Assembly (NCBI GenBank): GCA_000485475.1
Contig: AXYY01000122.1
Coordinates: forward strand, 1 to 8,903
DNA from: Candidatus Ancillula trichonymphae ImTpAt
Lineage (GTDB): Bacteria > Actinomycetota > Actinomycetes > Actinomycetales > Bifidobacteriaceae
Direction of reading: 5' to 3'
DNA length: 8,903 bases
Position numbers and translations under genes: made by a program. Positions 1 to 7,544 of the stretch are shown here, piece after piece. Below the pieces are notes generated by a model. It made no database searches and was not told the DNA's origin. It was given only the letters and a program-made list of their open reading frames with translations. The stretch's first letter is position 1; every line of letters starts with the position of its first letter.

Positions 1-958
1 CGATATTGAGTACCTGCTCTCACTGCAATCTCAAGAGTTTGAATTTTCTAATGCTGATTTGCCACTACTCGACGAGGCTGCTTGGCTAATTGGCTCTGAT
101 GACGCACACACCAAGAAACGCAGAAAACAGCAGAATCAGGAGTTGAAGGATGCTAAACGGTTCGCAAAGGGACTACTGAAAAGTGGTGGAATTCTGCGAG
201 ATATACGCGATTTTGTTGATGAGAGTGCGTTAGTTCTACGCAATTTTGTACCAGAAATAGCTGACGATCAAGACGGTGCACCATTTGGAAAACGCAAAAA
301 GTTCAAGCATATTGTGGTAGATGAGGCGCAAGAATTATCGCCAATGCAGTGGAGAATGGTTGCGCGACGCTCAACGAACGGCTCGTATACAATAGTTGGT
401 GATATATTCCAGACTTCATCAATGCATAGCGTTGCAAACAAGAAGAAAACCGTAGCTCAATGGAAGAAGTTGTCGCAATACATTTCTGGTGCAGTTAAAA
501 TTGAAGAGTTGACCGTGAACTACAGAAATACAACTGAGATTGCTGGACTTGCAGAAACCGTTGCTGTTAAAAGTGGACTAAAACTTGCAGACAAGTTGGA
601 CAGCCATGTGCGTGCACCGCGAAGTGTTCCCAATTCAGTAGATTTTAAGCAAGTTACAAGCATTCTTGGAGAAATGCGGAATCTTACTCGAAACAATTCA
701 GTTGATGAAAAAACTGCAGTGATACTTCCTGATGAGCTGTTTGAATCTGTGAGTGCCGCAACTTCAGCTCAGTGCTACACGCCGCAGCAAGTGAAGGGGC
801 TGGAATTTGATCGAGTTGTTTTGTTTGAACCGCTCAAAATACTTCAAGTTTGTGCGTCTGATCTATATGTCGCACTAACTCGAGCGACCACGCACTTGGC
901 AATTATTTACACAACAATTGATCCGTTCTTCAAGCAAGTTGCAAGTGAGCACCTCTAG
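1..958 (+). CDS. UvrD-like superfamily 1 helicase, HelD/HelR-like RNA polymerase recycling ATPase, C-terminal part (5' end outside window)
   Basis: The frame is open from base 2 to the TAG at 956-958, giving about 318 residues. It enters from the left, so the TTG at 59 is not a start. C-terminal SF1 helicase motifs appear in order: Walker B motif II (VVDEAQELSP, near base 314), motif III (VGDIFQTSS, near 400), motif IV (ELTVNYRNTTEI), motif V (VKGLEFDRVVLF, near 793) and motif VI (DLYVALTRATTHLAI, near 862). Walker A and the N-terminal arm would lie upstream. The phrases PLLDEAAWLIG and DEAQELSPMQWRM resemble actinobacterial HelD, which binds stalled RNA polymerase and removes it from DNA using ATP. 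That points to RNA polymerase recycling rather than UvrD-type repair, but the assignment to HelD is inference. The gene converges on ileS with 21 bases between the stops. No motif is broken in the visible part. Confidence 0.8.
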   Translation, partial: DIEYLLSLQSQEFEFSNADLPLLDEAAWLIGSDDAHTKKRRKQQNQELKDAKRFAKGLLKSGGILRDIRDFVDESALVLRNFVPEIADDQDGAPFGKRKKFKHIVVDEAQELSPMQWRMVARRSTNGSYTIVGDIFQTSSMHSVANKKKTVAQWKKLSQYISGAVKIEELTVNYRNTTEIAGLAETVAVKSGLKLADKLDSHVRAPRSVPNSVDFKQVTSILGEMRNLTRNNSVDEKTAVILPDELFESVSAATSAQCYTPQQVKGLEFDRVVLFEPLKILQVCASDLYVALTRATTHLAIIYTTIDPFFKQVASEHL

Positions 959-979
959 GGGGGGAGCGTGCAGTTCGCG

Positions 980-3900
980 CTACGCGCGCATGACTTTAAC
1001 GTTAACGACCACATCATCTAAGTCACCTGTATTTTCGAAGGAACTTGAGATTGCTAGTGTCTCCGTACATATTAGGTCCTTGAACTCGGTTGCTGCAACA
1101 AACTGCACCTGATTCAACTTCAACTTCAAGTTGATGCGATCTGCAACATCAAGTTCGGCGTTCTTCCGGGCTTCCTGAACTGCGCGTATGATGTCGCGCG
1201 CAATGCCCTCGTTGATGAGTGCTTGATCAAGTGTCAAACTCAGGACAACAAAACCGCCCTCACCCTGATGCAGTATTCCTGATGCAATCTCAATCTCATC
1301 GCCCTGATCTGCAGAATTGATAGTTGTTGTCAGCGTGTATTCATCTTCATCAAGTTTAATCGGGCCATCAGACAATTCAACAACAACAGCCGAATCAACA
1401 ACTTTCCAATTCCCCTGTTTTGCATTTCTTATCACCTCCTGCACACGCTTGCCAATGTGAGGACCAAGTGCACGCGCGTTCACAATTAACTGCTGCTCAA
1501 TTCCAAAATCTGCCTGATTGGTTGTCGCAAGTGATAAGAATTCTACTGTTTTCACATTCAACTCATTGGCAATCACTTCTCTGAACTCTTCAATTTCCTC
1601 AGGATTTTGAACCACAACTTTTAACAGCGACAACGGCTGACGAACTCGATGATTGTAAGTCTTCCTGATGAACAACACTAAAGAAATGACTTCACGAACT
1701 GCATCAATTCTAGCAACTAGTTTCAGGTCAGGTGCGAAGATTTTCGCAACGTTTCTGTTAGTTGCAACATCTGGATATGCTTCAAGGTGCACAGACTTCT
1801 TACCGGTCAATCCGAGGTAGATCTCTTCAGTTGTGAGCGGAAGAAGTGGCGCACACGCTCGGCAAAGCGCCTCAAGAACAGTCCAAAGCGTATTAAATGC
1901 AGGTTCCTCCTCGTTCCAAAACCGCGAGCGAGAAGTGCGAATGTACCAATTAGTCAACACATCTATAAAATCACGCACCAAAACAGTTGCCCCAGAAATG
2001 TCAAATGCCTTCAGACTCTCGGTGATTTCTTCAAGGAATACGCGCATTTTCGCCAGGATGTAACGATCCATAACTGGCAACTTACGGACTTCGTGTGCTA
2101 AAACTTCAGTTGCAGTATATCCACTAGAATTATTTGCAGAATTTGCATACAACTTGAAAAACGAATATGTTGAATAAAACGGCAACAGAATCTGACGAAC
2201 CGTATCGCGAATATTGTCTTCTTTTACTGATAAATTTCCACCTCGTAAAATATTTGAACTCATCAGAAACCAGCGCATGGCATCACTTCCGTGCTCATTG
2301 AAAACGTCGTACACATCTGGATAATTACGCAAACTCTTACTCATCTTCTGTCCGTCAGATCCCAGAACGATTCCGTGACACATCACATTCTTGAACGCGT
2401 TGCAATCAAAAAGTGCAGTTGCCATAATATGAAGTGTATAAAACCATCCACGAGTCTGTCCAATATACTCCACGATGAAATCTGCGGGAAAATGATTGTC
2501 AAACCACTCCTTATTCTCAAACGGATAGTGCACACTCGCGAAACTCATCGACCCAGATTCAAACCAACAGTCGAAAACATCAGGAATTCGTCTCATCAGG
2601 CTGCTGCCAGTTGGATCATCAGGATTCGCACGCACTAGAGAATCGACACTTGGGCGATGCAGGTCAGTAATCTTACCATCCGGATAGTGCGGATTCTCAG
2701 CCAAACACTGGGCAAAATCCTCTTCAAGTTCAGCAATTGAACCGTATACGTCAACGCGCGGATACTCAGGGTTGTCACTCACCCAGACAGGAATTGGCGC
2801 ACCCCAGAAACGGTTTCGACTTATCGACCAGTCTCGTACGCCTTCAAGCCACTTCCCAAATTGTCCGTGCTTGACATTTTCTGGAATCCAACAAATCTTT
2901 TCATTCAACTCCAGTAGTCTTTTTTTCAGCGCAGTAACTTTAACGAACCAGCTGGATACTGGGCGGTAAATCAGCGGTTTTCGACATCTCCAACAGTGCG
3001 GATACGAGTGTGCGAGCACTTGACTGCGAATTAACTTGGCACGCAGATTTTCCTGAATTCTACTTTGCGAACCAGTTTCATTTCTGAGGTCCGAAATTAT
3101 AGGCTTGTTGGCATCAAAAACTTGTAGGTTTGCGTAGTCGTGAATTTCTTCCGATAAAACAGCACCCAAAGTCATGGGAACTGGCGGAATTATTTCAAGT
3201 TCGCTCAACACAAGCATATCCTCTTCACCATATGGGGCAATGTGCACCAGTCCTGTTCCATCATCTTCACCAACGTACTCCGCAGTTTTCACCTGATACG
3301 CATTCCGCAGATCATACTCCGTAGTTTTCTCCCGCTTGAAGTAGTCAAATATTGGGTGGTAGTGAAGCCCCTCAAGTTCTTTGCCCTTGAACTCGTACAA
3401 AACTTCAACCTCCGGGTCATCAGCACCAAGTAATTCCTTCTCGTAGTTCTTAATGCGTGACTTTGCAATAACGATAAGTTCACCGAGGAATTGAGCGCTA
3501 TTTGCCCTGACCAGTGCGTAATCAATTTCAGGCCCAACCGCAACTAGAAAATTCGTGGGCAGAGTCCATGCAGTAGTTGTCCAAATTACAATCAACGGCG
3601 GTTTGTTCATGGAAACGCCTGCAAACAATTCTTGAACATTCGCCGAACTTGCAGCGAGGTCGACCCGCAGACCCAGTGTCACTGTATTATCCTGGCGCTC
3701 CTGATAAACATCATCATCCATTCGCAGTTCATGATTAGATAGAGGTGTTTGATCATTCCAGCAGTATGGCAAAACCTTGTACCCCTTGTATGCTAGCCCT
3801 TTTTCGTACAACTGCTTGAACGCCCATATTACAGACTCTATGTAGTTTATATCTAGTGTTTTGTAGTTATTCTCGAAGTCGACCCACCGAGCCTGACGAC

Positions 3901-4339
3901 GCACATACTCTTGCCATTGATTCGTATACTTGAGAACAGATTTCTTGCACGCCTGATTAAACTTGTTAATTCCGAGCGCGTATATTTGCTCAACCTGATC
4001 AATGTTCAACTCCCTTTGTGCCTCCAGTTCAGCTGGTAGTCCGTGCGTGTCCCAGCCGAATCGCCTGTCAACGCGCCTGCCGAGCATTGTGTGAAACCGC
4101 GGAATTACATCCTTGACGTAGCCAGTTAACAGGTGCCCATAATGCGGAAGTCCGTTTGCAAAAGGGGGCCCGTCATAAAACACAAACTCGTTCGAACCGC
4201 ATTCACCAGATTTGTTCAACTCAAGTGATTCACAAAAGATGTTGTTATCTCTCCAATACCTTAAAACAGCCTCTTCAATTGATGGAAATGACACATTCTT
4301 GTCCTGATTTTTTACAAGACCCACTATTGGATACTTCAT
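980..4339 (-). CDS. ileS: Isoleucyl-tRNA synthetase, long eukaryote-like type
   Basis: This 1119-residue cytoplasmic class I synthetase attaches isoleucine to tRNA-Ile. It carries the HIGH-type motif HYGH at residues 66-69 after DGPPFANGLP, and KMSKS at 665-669. The CP1 editing domain includes WTTTAWTLPTN at 253-263 and GTGLVHIAPYGEED at 361-374. A metal-binding-like CWRC lies at 449-452, and an anticodon-binding region with a long C-terminal extension follows. Length and motif wording fit the long type used by actinobacteria and eukaryotes, which is often mupirocin-tolerant. The ATG at 4339 is chosen because conserved sequence begins there. The frame stays open further upstream, but that part is the translated tRNA-His gene. 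No Shine-Dalgarno lies at a usable distance. An extended -10 box ends 6 nt before the ATG, so the mRNA is probably leaderless. The editing motifs differ slightly from the wording I expect. Confidence 0.97.
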   Translation of the reverse strand: MKYPIVGLVKNQDKNVSFPSIEEAVLRYWRDNNIFCESLELNKSGECGSNEFVFYDGPPFANGLPHYGHLLTGYVKDVIPRFHTMLGRRVDRRFGWDTHGLPAELEAQRELNIDQVEQIYALGINKFNQACKKSVLKYTNQWQEYVRRQARWVDFENNYKTLDINYIESVIWAFKQLYEKGLAYKGYKVLPYCWNDQTPLSNHELRMDDDVYQERQDNTVTLGLRVDLAASSANVQELFAGVSMNKPPLIVIWTTTAWTLPTNFLVAVGPEIDYALVRANSAQFLGELIVIAKSRIKNYEKELLGADDPEVEVLYEFKGKELEGLHYHPIFDYFKREKTTEYDLRNAYQVKTAEYVGEDDGTGLVHIAPYGEEDMLVLSELEIIPPVPMTLGAVLSEEIHDYANLQVFDANKPIISDLRNETGSQSRIQENLRAKLIRSQVLAHSYPHCWRCRKPLIYRPVSSWFVKVTALKKRLLELNEKICWIPENVKHGQFGKWLEGVRDWSISRNRFWGAPIPVWVSDNPEYPRVDVYGSIAELEEDFAQCLAENPHYPDGKITDLHRPSVDSLVRANPDDPTGSSLMRRIPDVFDCWFESGSMSFASVHYPFENKEWFDNHFPADFIVEYIGQTRGWFYTLHIMATALFDCNAFKNVMCHGIVLGSDGQKMSKSLRNYPDVYDVFNEHGSDAMRWFLMSSNILRGGNLSVKEDNIRDTVRQILLPFYSTYSFFKLYANSANNSSGYTATEVLAHEVRKLPVMDRYILAKMRVFLEEITESLKAFDISGATVLVRDFIDVLTNWYIRTSRSRFWNEEEPAFNTLWTVLEALCRACAPLLPLTTEEIYLGLTGKKSVHLEAYPDVATNRNVAKIFAPDLKLVARIDAVREVISLVLFIRKTYNHRVRQPLSLLKVVVQNPEEIEEFREVIANELNVKTVEFLSLATTNQADFGIEQQLIVNARALGPHIGKRVQEVIRNAKQGNWKVVDSAVVVELSDGPIKLDEDEYTLTTTINSADQGDEIEIASGILHQGEGGFVVLSLTLDQALINEGIARDIIRAVQEARKNAELDVADRINLKLKLNQVQFVAATEFKDLICTETLAISSSFENTGDLDDVVVNVKVMRA

Positions 4340-4345
4340 GCGTAC

Positions 4346-4354
4346 ATTATACCA
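4346..4354 (-). promoter_or_regulatory. Extended -10 promoter of ileS, giving a leaderless mRNA
   Basis: On the minus strand TATAAT lies at 4351-4346, preceded directly by TGG, an extended -10 TGn element. Six bases (GTACGC) separate it from the ileS ATG, so a start 7 nt downstream of the -10 falls on the A of the ATG. The -35 region is poor; the best candidate is TTGTTT with a 15-base spacer, as often seen with extended -10 promoters. A GGAGG lies 18 nt before the ATG, too far to act as its ribosome binding site and upstream of the expected transcript start. Confidence 0.7.
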
Positions 4355-4398
4355 CAACCTCCAACCAAACAACACGCGCAGAAAAAGAGCAATTCGAG

Positions 4399-4472
4399 GG
4401 TGACTGACGGGGCTCGAACCCGCGACATCCGGAACCACAATCCGACGCTCTACCAACTGAGCTACAATCACC
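4399..4472 (-). tRNA. tRNA-His (anticodon GTG)
   Basis: A full cloverleaf can be drawn. The acceptor stem is GTGATTG with CAGTCAC (one G-T pair), the D arm is GCTC/GAGC, and the anticodon stem is TCGGA/TCCGG around the loop TTGTGGT with anticodon GTG. The T arm is GCGGG/CCCGT with loop TTCGAGC. An extra G at 4472 opposite discriminator C at 4399 gives the G-1:C73 pair that is the identity mark of bacterial tRNA-His. The 3' CCA is not encoded, since the next bases are CTC, so it must be added after transcription. The gene has its own promoter at 4548-4576 and lies 59 bases upstream of the ileS start. Confidence 0.97.
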
Positions 4473-4547
4473 ATAAACTTTTAGTTACGACGCAAGTGTC
4501 TGAGCCAAAACAGCACGCTATCAGTTCCAACTCCACGTATGTGCGTT

Positions 4548-4576
4548 ATTGTATCATAAGTACTTCTTGTTGTCAA
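4548..4576 (-). promoter_or_regulatory. SigA-type promoter of tRNA-His
   Basis: On the minus strand a perfect -35 TTGACA (4576-4571) is followed by a 17-base spacer and the -10 TACAAT (4553-4548), five of six consensus bases. TGA directly before the -10 adds an extended -10 element. The start would be near 4541, about 70 nt before the mature tRNA, implying 5' processing. It sits just beyond the cdsA stop and could also feed ileS by read-through. Confidence 0.85.
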
Positions 4577-4588
4577 ATTTAAAGCGGA

Positions 4589-4601
4589 AGTCGGTGCGAC
4601 T
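4589..4601 (-). terminator. Weak hairpin at the end of cdsA, possible weak terminator of the rpsB operon
   Basis: AGTCG and CGACT form a 5-bp stem around a 3-base loop that overlaps the cdsA stop codon. On the minus strand it is followed by TTCCGCTTTAAATTT, which is T-rich but not a clean T run. The stem is short and this is the only terminator-like element I can find between cdsA and the tRNA-His promoter. Confidence 0.25.
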
Positions 4602-5412
4602 AAATTGTATGCATAATGAAGATGTACATGAACGGTGCAGATAACATGATGGAGTCTAGCCGATCCAGAATGCCGCCATGACCAGCCAAAATTCTACCAG
4701 AGTCCTTAACTTTGGCGTCTCGTTTTATCAGCGACTCCACGAGGTCTCCCGTAGTTCCAAATATTGCACACAACAGCGCAAAAGCGAAGGGAAACCAATA
4801 GTTACCTGAATAGTACACACTTGGAAATATAAACTGAATATACAATGTCGTAGTTATAAATGCAAAAATAAGTGATCCCAAAAAGCCTTCCCAAGTCTTC
4901 TTCGGCGAGATTACTGAGCACATTTTAGTTCTTCCGAATTTTACGCCAAATACAAGTCCACCAATGTCTGAAAACGATATAACAAGAAATACGAATAACA
5001 CTTTTTGTATACCGGATGACGAATCTCTAAGTAGTACTAAGTAGGAAAGTAAAAAGGGAATGTATATGAGTAAAAAAATTCCCGATGTTAACATTGAATT
5101 CTTACTATTTACACTTTTTTCGAAACTCGAATAGATCACGACGAATAGAACTGAGAAAATAAAGGAGACCATCAGCGCAGTTTCACCACCTATGTGACAT
5201 GAAAAGATAATCAGAAATGTTGCTATTGAGCCGATAATCAGCGGTACTTTTTCGTATTTGTACTTGAATATTGTTGCCAGCTCGAAGCACGCGATAACAC
5301 CTAGTGTGGACACAAAAATTACGAACACAAGTGAAGATGCAAACACACTAAGTACAACAACTGTACCAAAAATTAGTCCTGTAGTTACAGATTGCTTGAC
5401 ATCGCGCTTCAC
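4600..5412 (-). CDS. cdsA: Phosphatidate cytidylyltransferase (CDP-diacylglycerol synthase)
   Basis: This integral membrane enzyme makes CDP-diacylglycerol from phosphatidate and CTP, the branch point for phospholipid synthesis. The 270-residue protein is hydrophobic throughout, with many membrane spans. SFSDIGGLVFG at about 146-156 holds a conserved Asp, and SPKKTWEGFLG (169-179) and GDLVES (222-227) follow. The CDP-diglyceride synthetase signature is at 227-253: SLIKRD, then KDSG, then HGG at 245-247 and DRLD at 250-253. The start is GTG at 5412. It overlaps the frr stop by one base (TAGTG), so translation is probably coupled, and a weak GGAAG lies just upstream. At 270 residues it is at the short end for the family. 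It is last in the operon, and placement after frr is the usual bacterial order. Confidence 0.95.
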   Translation of the reverse strand: MKRDVKQSVTTGLIFGTVVVLSVFASSLVFVIFVSTLGVIACFELATIFKYKYEKVPLIIGSIATFLIIFSCHIGGETALMVSFIFSVLFVVIYSSFEKSVNSKNSMLTSGIFLLIYIPFLLSYLVLLRDSSSGIQKVLFVFLVISFSDIGGLVFGVKFGRTKMCSVISPKKTWEGFLGSLIFAFITTTLYIQFIFPSVYYSGNYWFPFAFALLCAIFGTTGDLVESLIKRDAKVKDSGRILAGHGGILDRLDSIMLSAPFMYIFIMHTI

Positions 5413-5969
5413 TAGACTTCCAGTATTTCTTTCTCTTTGTGTGCGAATAATGTATCAACCTCGTCAGTGAATTTCTTCGTCAACCTATCAATCTCCGTTT
5501 TGACGCGCTTGTAATCATCTTCACCGATTTCCTTATTCTTGAAGAGTGCGTCAACTTCATCAATTGCTTTGTGCCGCAGCGACCTTAAAGAAATTTTTCC
5601 CTCTTCTGTGCGTGTCTTCACCAATTTAACATACTCCAAGCGCCTCTGTTTAGTTAACTCTGGAAGTGTTACGCGTATCTGGTCTCCCTCTCTAGCAGCA
5701 CTGAAACCCAAATCACCATCTTGCAGACTCTTCACAATTCCATCAATTGCGCTCTTATCAAACGGCGAAACGATTACAACACGATTTTCCGCAACATTTA
5801 CACTAGCAAGTTGCATTAACGCAGTCGCAATTCCGTAGTAGTTGACAGTTATCCCAGAAAAAAGCACAGCATTTGCACGCCCAGAACGAATTCCGGCGAA
5901 CTCATCTTTTGTGTGGTTTAGTGCAACTTCCATTTTCGTTTCAGTGTCCTTAATTATATCTTGTAGCAT
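5412..5969 (-). CDS. frr: Ribosome recycling factor
   Basis: RRF works with EF-G to split post-termination ribosomes in the cytoplasm. From the ATG at 5969 the product has 185 residues, the standard family length. Visible family features are the helical N-terminus (MLQDIIKDTE), IRSGRAN at 27-33, the domain II segment around VNYYG and VSPFDKSAI, GDQIRVTLPELTKQRR at about 95-110, and the SLRSLRHKA stretch where Arg129 and Arg132 match ribosome-contacting positions. His follows Arg132 where Arg is common. A TTG two codons earlier (5975) is in frame, but AGGAG touches it with no spacing. The same AGGAG sits 6 bases before the ATG, which fixes the ATG as start. The AGGAG begins on the last base of the pyrH stop. 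Confidence 0.96.
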   Translation of the reverse strand: MLQDIIKDTETKMEVALNHTKDEFAGIRSGRANAVLFSGITVNYYGIATALMQLASVNVAENRVVIVSPFDKSAIDGIVKSLQDGDLGFSAAREGDQIRVTLPELTKQRRLEYVKLVKTRTEEGKISLRSLRHKAIDEVDALFKNKEIGEDDYKRVKTEIDRLTKKFTDEVDTLFAHKEKEILEV

Positions 5970-5975
5970 ATTCAA

Positions 5976-5980
5976 CTCCT
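5976..5980 (-). promoter_or_regulatory. Ribosome binding site that decides the frr start
   Basis: On the minus strand AGGAG is followed directly by TTGAAT and then ATG. Spacing is 0 to the TTG and 6 to the ATG, so the ATG at 5969 is the start. The site overlaps the pyrH stop codon TAA by one base, which couples frr to pyrH. Confidence 0.85.
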
Positions 5981-6684
5981 TAATCTGCGCTAACTAGCGA
6001 TCCTATTTTCTTTCCTAATAATGCATCCGTCACATTTTCAGGTTCATTTATTCCGAAGACTCGAATGTCCATCTTGTTGGTTTTTGCTAGTGAGAGTGCA
6101 GTGCTGTCCATAACTTTGAGGTTGTCCACTAACGCTCTAGTAACTGTCAAGTATTCCAACTTCTGAGCACTTTTGTCAAGTTGCGGATCACTTGTGTAGA
6201 CACCATCAACACCATTTTTTGCCATGAGCACCTCATCGCAGTTCGTCTCGAGCGAGCGCTGAATCGATACTGTATCAGTTGAAAAATACGGTATGCCCAC
6301 ACCAGCACCGAATATAACAACTCTCCGTTTCTCCATATGCCGAATTGCCTTGAGCGGAATGTAAGGTTCAGAAACTTGATCCATCGCAATTGCAGACTGC
6401 ACGCGCGTGACAACCCCCGCTTGTTCAAGAAAGTCCTGCAGAGCTAGGCAGTTCATGACCGTTCCGAGCATGCCCATGTAGTCGCCACGATTGCGGTCAA
6501 TTCCAGCAGCGGAAAGTTCTTCTCCTCTAAAAAAATTACCACCCCCCACAACTACGCAAATCTGCACAGTTTCAATTGCTTTAGCTATTTCCTTTGCCAA
6601 ACGGCGGACAACGCCAATATTTATACCGACGCCGCCACCGCCGAATGATTCACCAGACAATTTAAGCAACACTCTTCGGGTCAA
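5980..6684 (-). CDS. pyrH: UMP kinase
   Basis: This cytoplasmic enzyme phosphorylates UMP to UDP with ATP and belongs to the amino acid kinase family, unrelated to eukaryotic UMP/CMP kinases; family members are hexameric. The 234 residues are close to the usual 235-245. Visible motifs are KLSGESF (8-14), VVVGGGNFFRG (44-54), DYMGMLGTVMN (68-78), VIFGAGVGIPYFSTDT (123-138) and AKNGVDGVYTSDP (155-167). RNRGDYMGMLGT resembles the mycobacterial wording more than the proteobacterial ATADYMGML. The start is TTG at 6684, overlapping the tsf stop as TTGA, with AGGTGG 9 bases before it. No ATG near the start is in frame; the ATG at 6715 is out of frame. Translation is therefore probably coupled to EF-Ts. 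Confidence 0.95.
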   Translation of the reverse strand: MTRRVLLKLSGESFGGGGVGINIGVVRRLAKEIAKAIETVQICVVVGGGNFFRGEELSAAGIDRNRGDYMGMLGTVMNCLALQDFLEQAGVVTRVQSAIAMDQVSEPYIPLKAIRHMEKRRVVIFGAGVGIPYFSTDTVSIQRSLETNCDEVLMAKNGVDGVYTSDPQLDKSAQKLEYLTVTRALVDNLKVMDSTALSLAKTNKMDIRVFGINEPENVTDALLGKKIGSLVSAD

Positions 6685-7544
6685 TAGTTTGTGCCACCTA
6701 CTAGAAATCCAACATAGCTCGTAATTTTACCAGTTCCCAACAAGTTCTTGATTAAAACCGTGCTGTCAAATGCGAGTTCTTGTTCAAGCAAAACTTGCTG
6801 TTTATAAAAGTTGTTCAACGCGCCAGCGACGATCTTCTGCATAATCTCATCAGGCTTACCCTGGTTCTTTTCGCGCGCAATCCGCTCCTCAGATTCAATT
6901 ACAGCACTAGGAACATCGTCGATGCTCGTGTAGGGAAATGAACCGTTAATTCCGAGGTACGACGCCAGATGAGCAGCCAACTTCTTGGCATTTTCTTCAC
7001 TAACACCATCTACTCCAACGACAACCCCAACATACGGGGGGAGTGCGACATCCTTCTTGTGCAAGTATTCAACCACAACTTCGCCCTCAACTTTTCCTGC
7101 ATTTTTCAGTACCAGATTCTCGCGCAGTTTCATTCCTGCAACTTCCTCAATCTTGTCCTTGACTGTGCCTACTGTGGTTTCGGCTGCAAGTGCAGACTCT
7201 AGGTCGTTTGCATCGGCTGCAACAACCGCTTCAAGAATACTATTAGCAAGTTCCACAAAATCAGGTGATTTAGCCACGAAGTCAGTTTCAGAATCTAGTT
7301 CAATAATATAACCAGCTTGACCCTTTCCGCTCTTGGATTGCACAATCTTGCTCGCAATAAGACCTTCAGCAGTTTCACGTTCACCACGCTTCGCCGCTGC
7401 TTTTGCACCCTTGATGCGTAGAATCTCAGTTGCTCTCGCTTTGTCACCATCAGCTTCCACTAGTGCGTTTTTAACATCAAGCGCTCCTGCACCAGTTGTT
7501 TCACGAAGCAGTTTAATATCTTCTACAGCAGTATAATTTACCAT
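6681..7544 (-). CDS. tsf: Elongation factor Ts, possible separate product from an internal start within the rpsB-tsf frame
   Basis: This is the EF-Ts part of the fused frame, read from the internal ATG at 7544: 287 residues, complete by family standards, starting MVNYTAVEDIKLLRETTG. The EF-Tu-contacting TDF motif is at its residues 87-89, and the core runs to the TGA at 6683-6681. AGGAG lies 2 bases and AAAGGG 9 bases before the ATG, so separate initiation is plausible. If it is used, the cell makes free EF-Ts as other bacteria do. The sequence alone cannot show what share of EF-Ts is free. The stop overlaps the TTG start of pyrH. Confidence 0.5.
   Translation of the reverse strand: MVNYTAVEDIKLLRETTGAGALDVKNALVEADGDKARATEILRIKGAKAAAKRGERETAEGLIASKIVQSKSGKGQAGYIIELDSETDFVAKSPDFVELANSILEAVVAADANDLESALAAETTVGTVKDKIEEVAGMKLRENLVLKNAGKVEGEVVVEYLHKKDVALPPYVGVVVGVDGVSEENAKKLAAHLASYLGINGSFPYTSIDDVPSAVIESEERIAREKNQGKPDEIMQKIVAGALNNFYKQQVLLEQELAFDSTVLIKNLLGTGKITSYVGFLVGGTNY

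Noticed and set aside
958..964. G7 run as a second phase-variation tract.
   Set aside because: It lies at and after the stop of the helicase and past the stop of ileS, so a length change alters no protein.
918..1112. A plus-strand frame that crosses the helicase stop and the G7 run, as a possible slipped extension of the helicase.
   Set aside because: The helicase TAG lies before the rest of the G run, so slippage there cannot extend the protein, and the end of the helicase looks natural.
1787..2638. Plus-strand frames of 76-115 codons opposite ileS.
   Set aside because: They lie fully antisense to a well-conserved gene, have no ribosome binding site or recognisable protein features, and look like shadows.
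4340..4474. A 45-codon N-terminal extension of ileS (frame open up to 4474).
   Set aside because: The extension is the tRNA-His gene read as protein plus the promoter region. Conserved IleRS sequence starts at the ATG at 4339.
4340..4600. T-box riboswitch before ileS.
   Set aside because: No T-box core or antiterminator sequence is present, and the space is filled by tRNA-His and promoters.
6741..6769. TTGACA inside the 3' end of tsf (minus strand 6769-6764) as an internal promoter for pyrH-frr-cdsA.
   Set aside because: With a 17-base spacer the -10 would be AACTTG, which is a poor match, and no better -10 is nearby.
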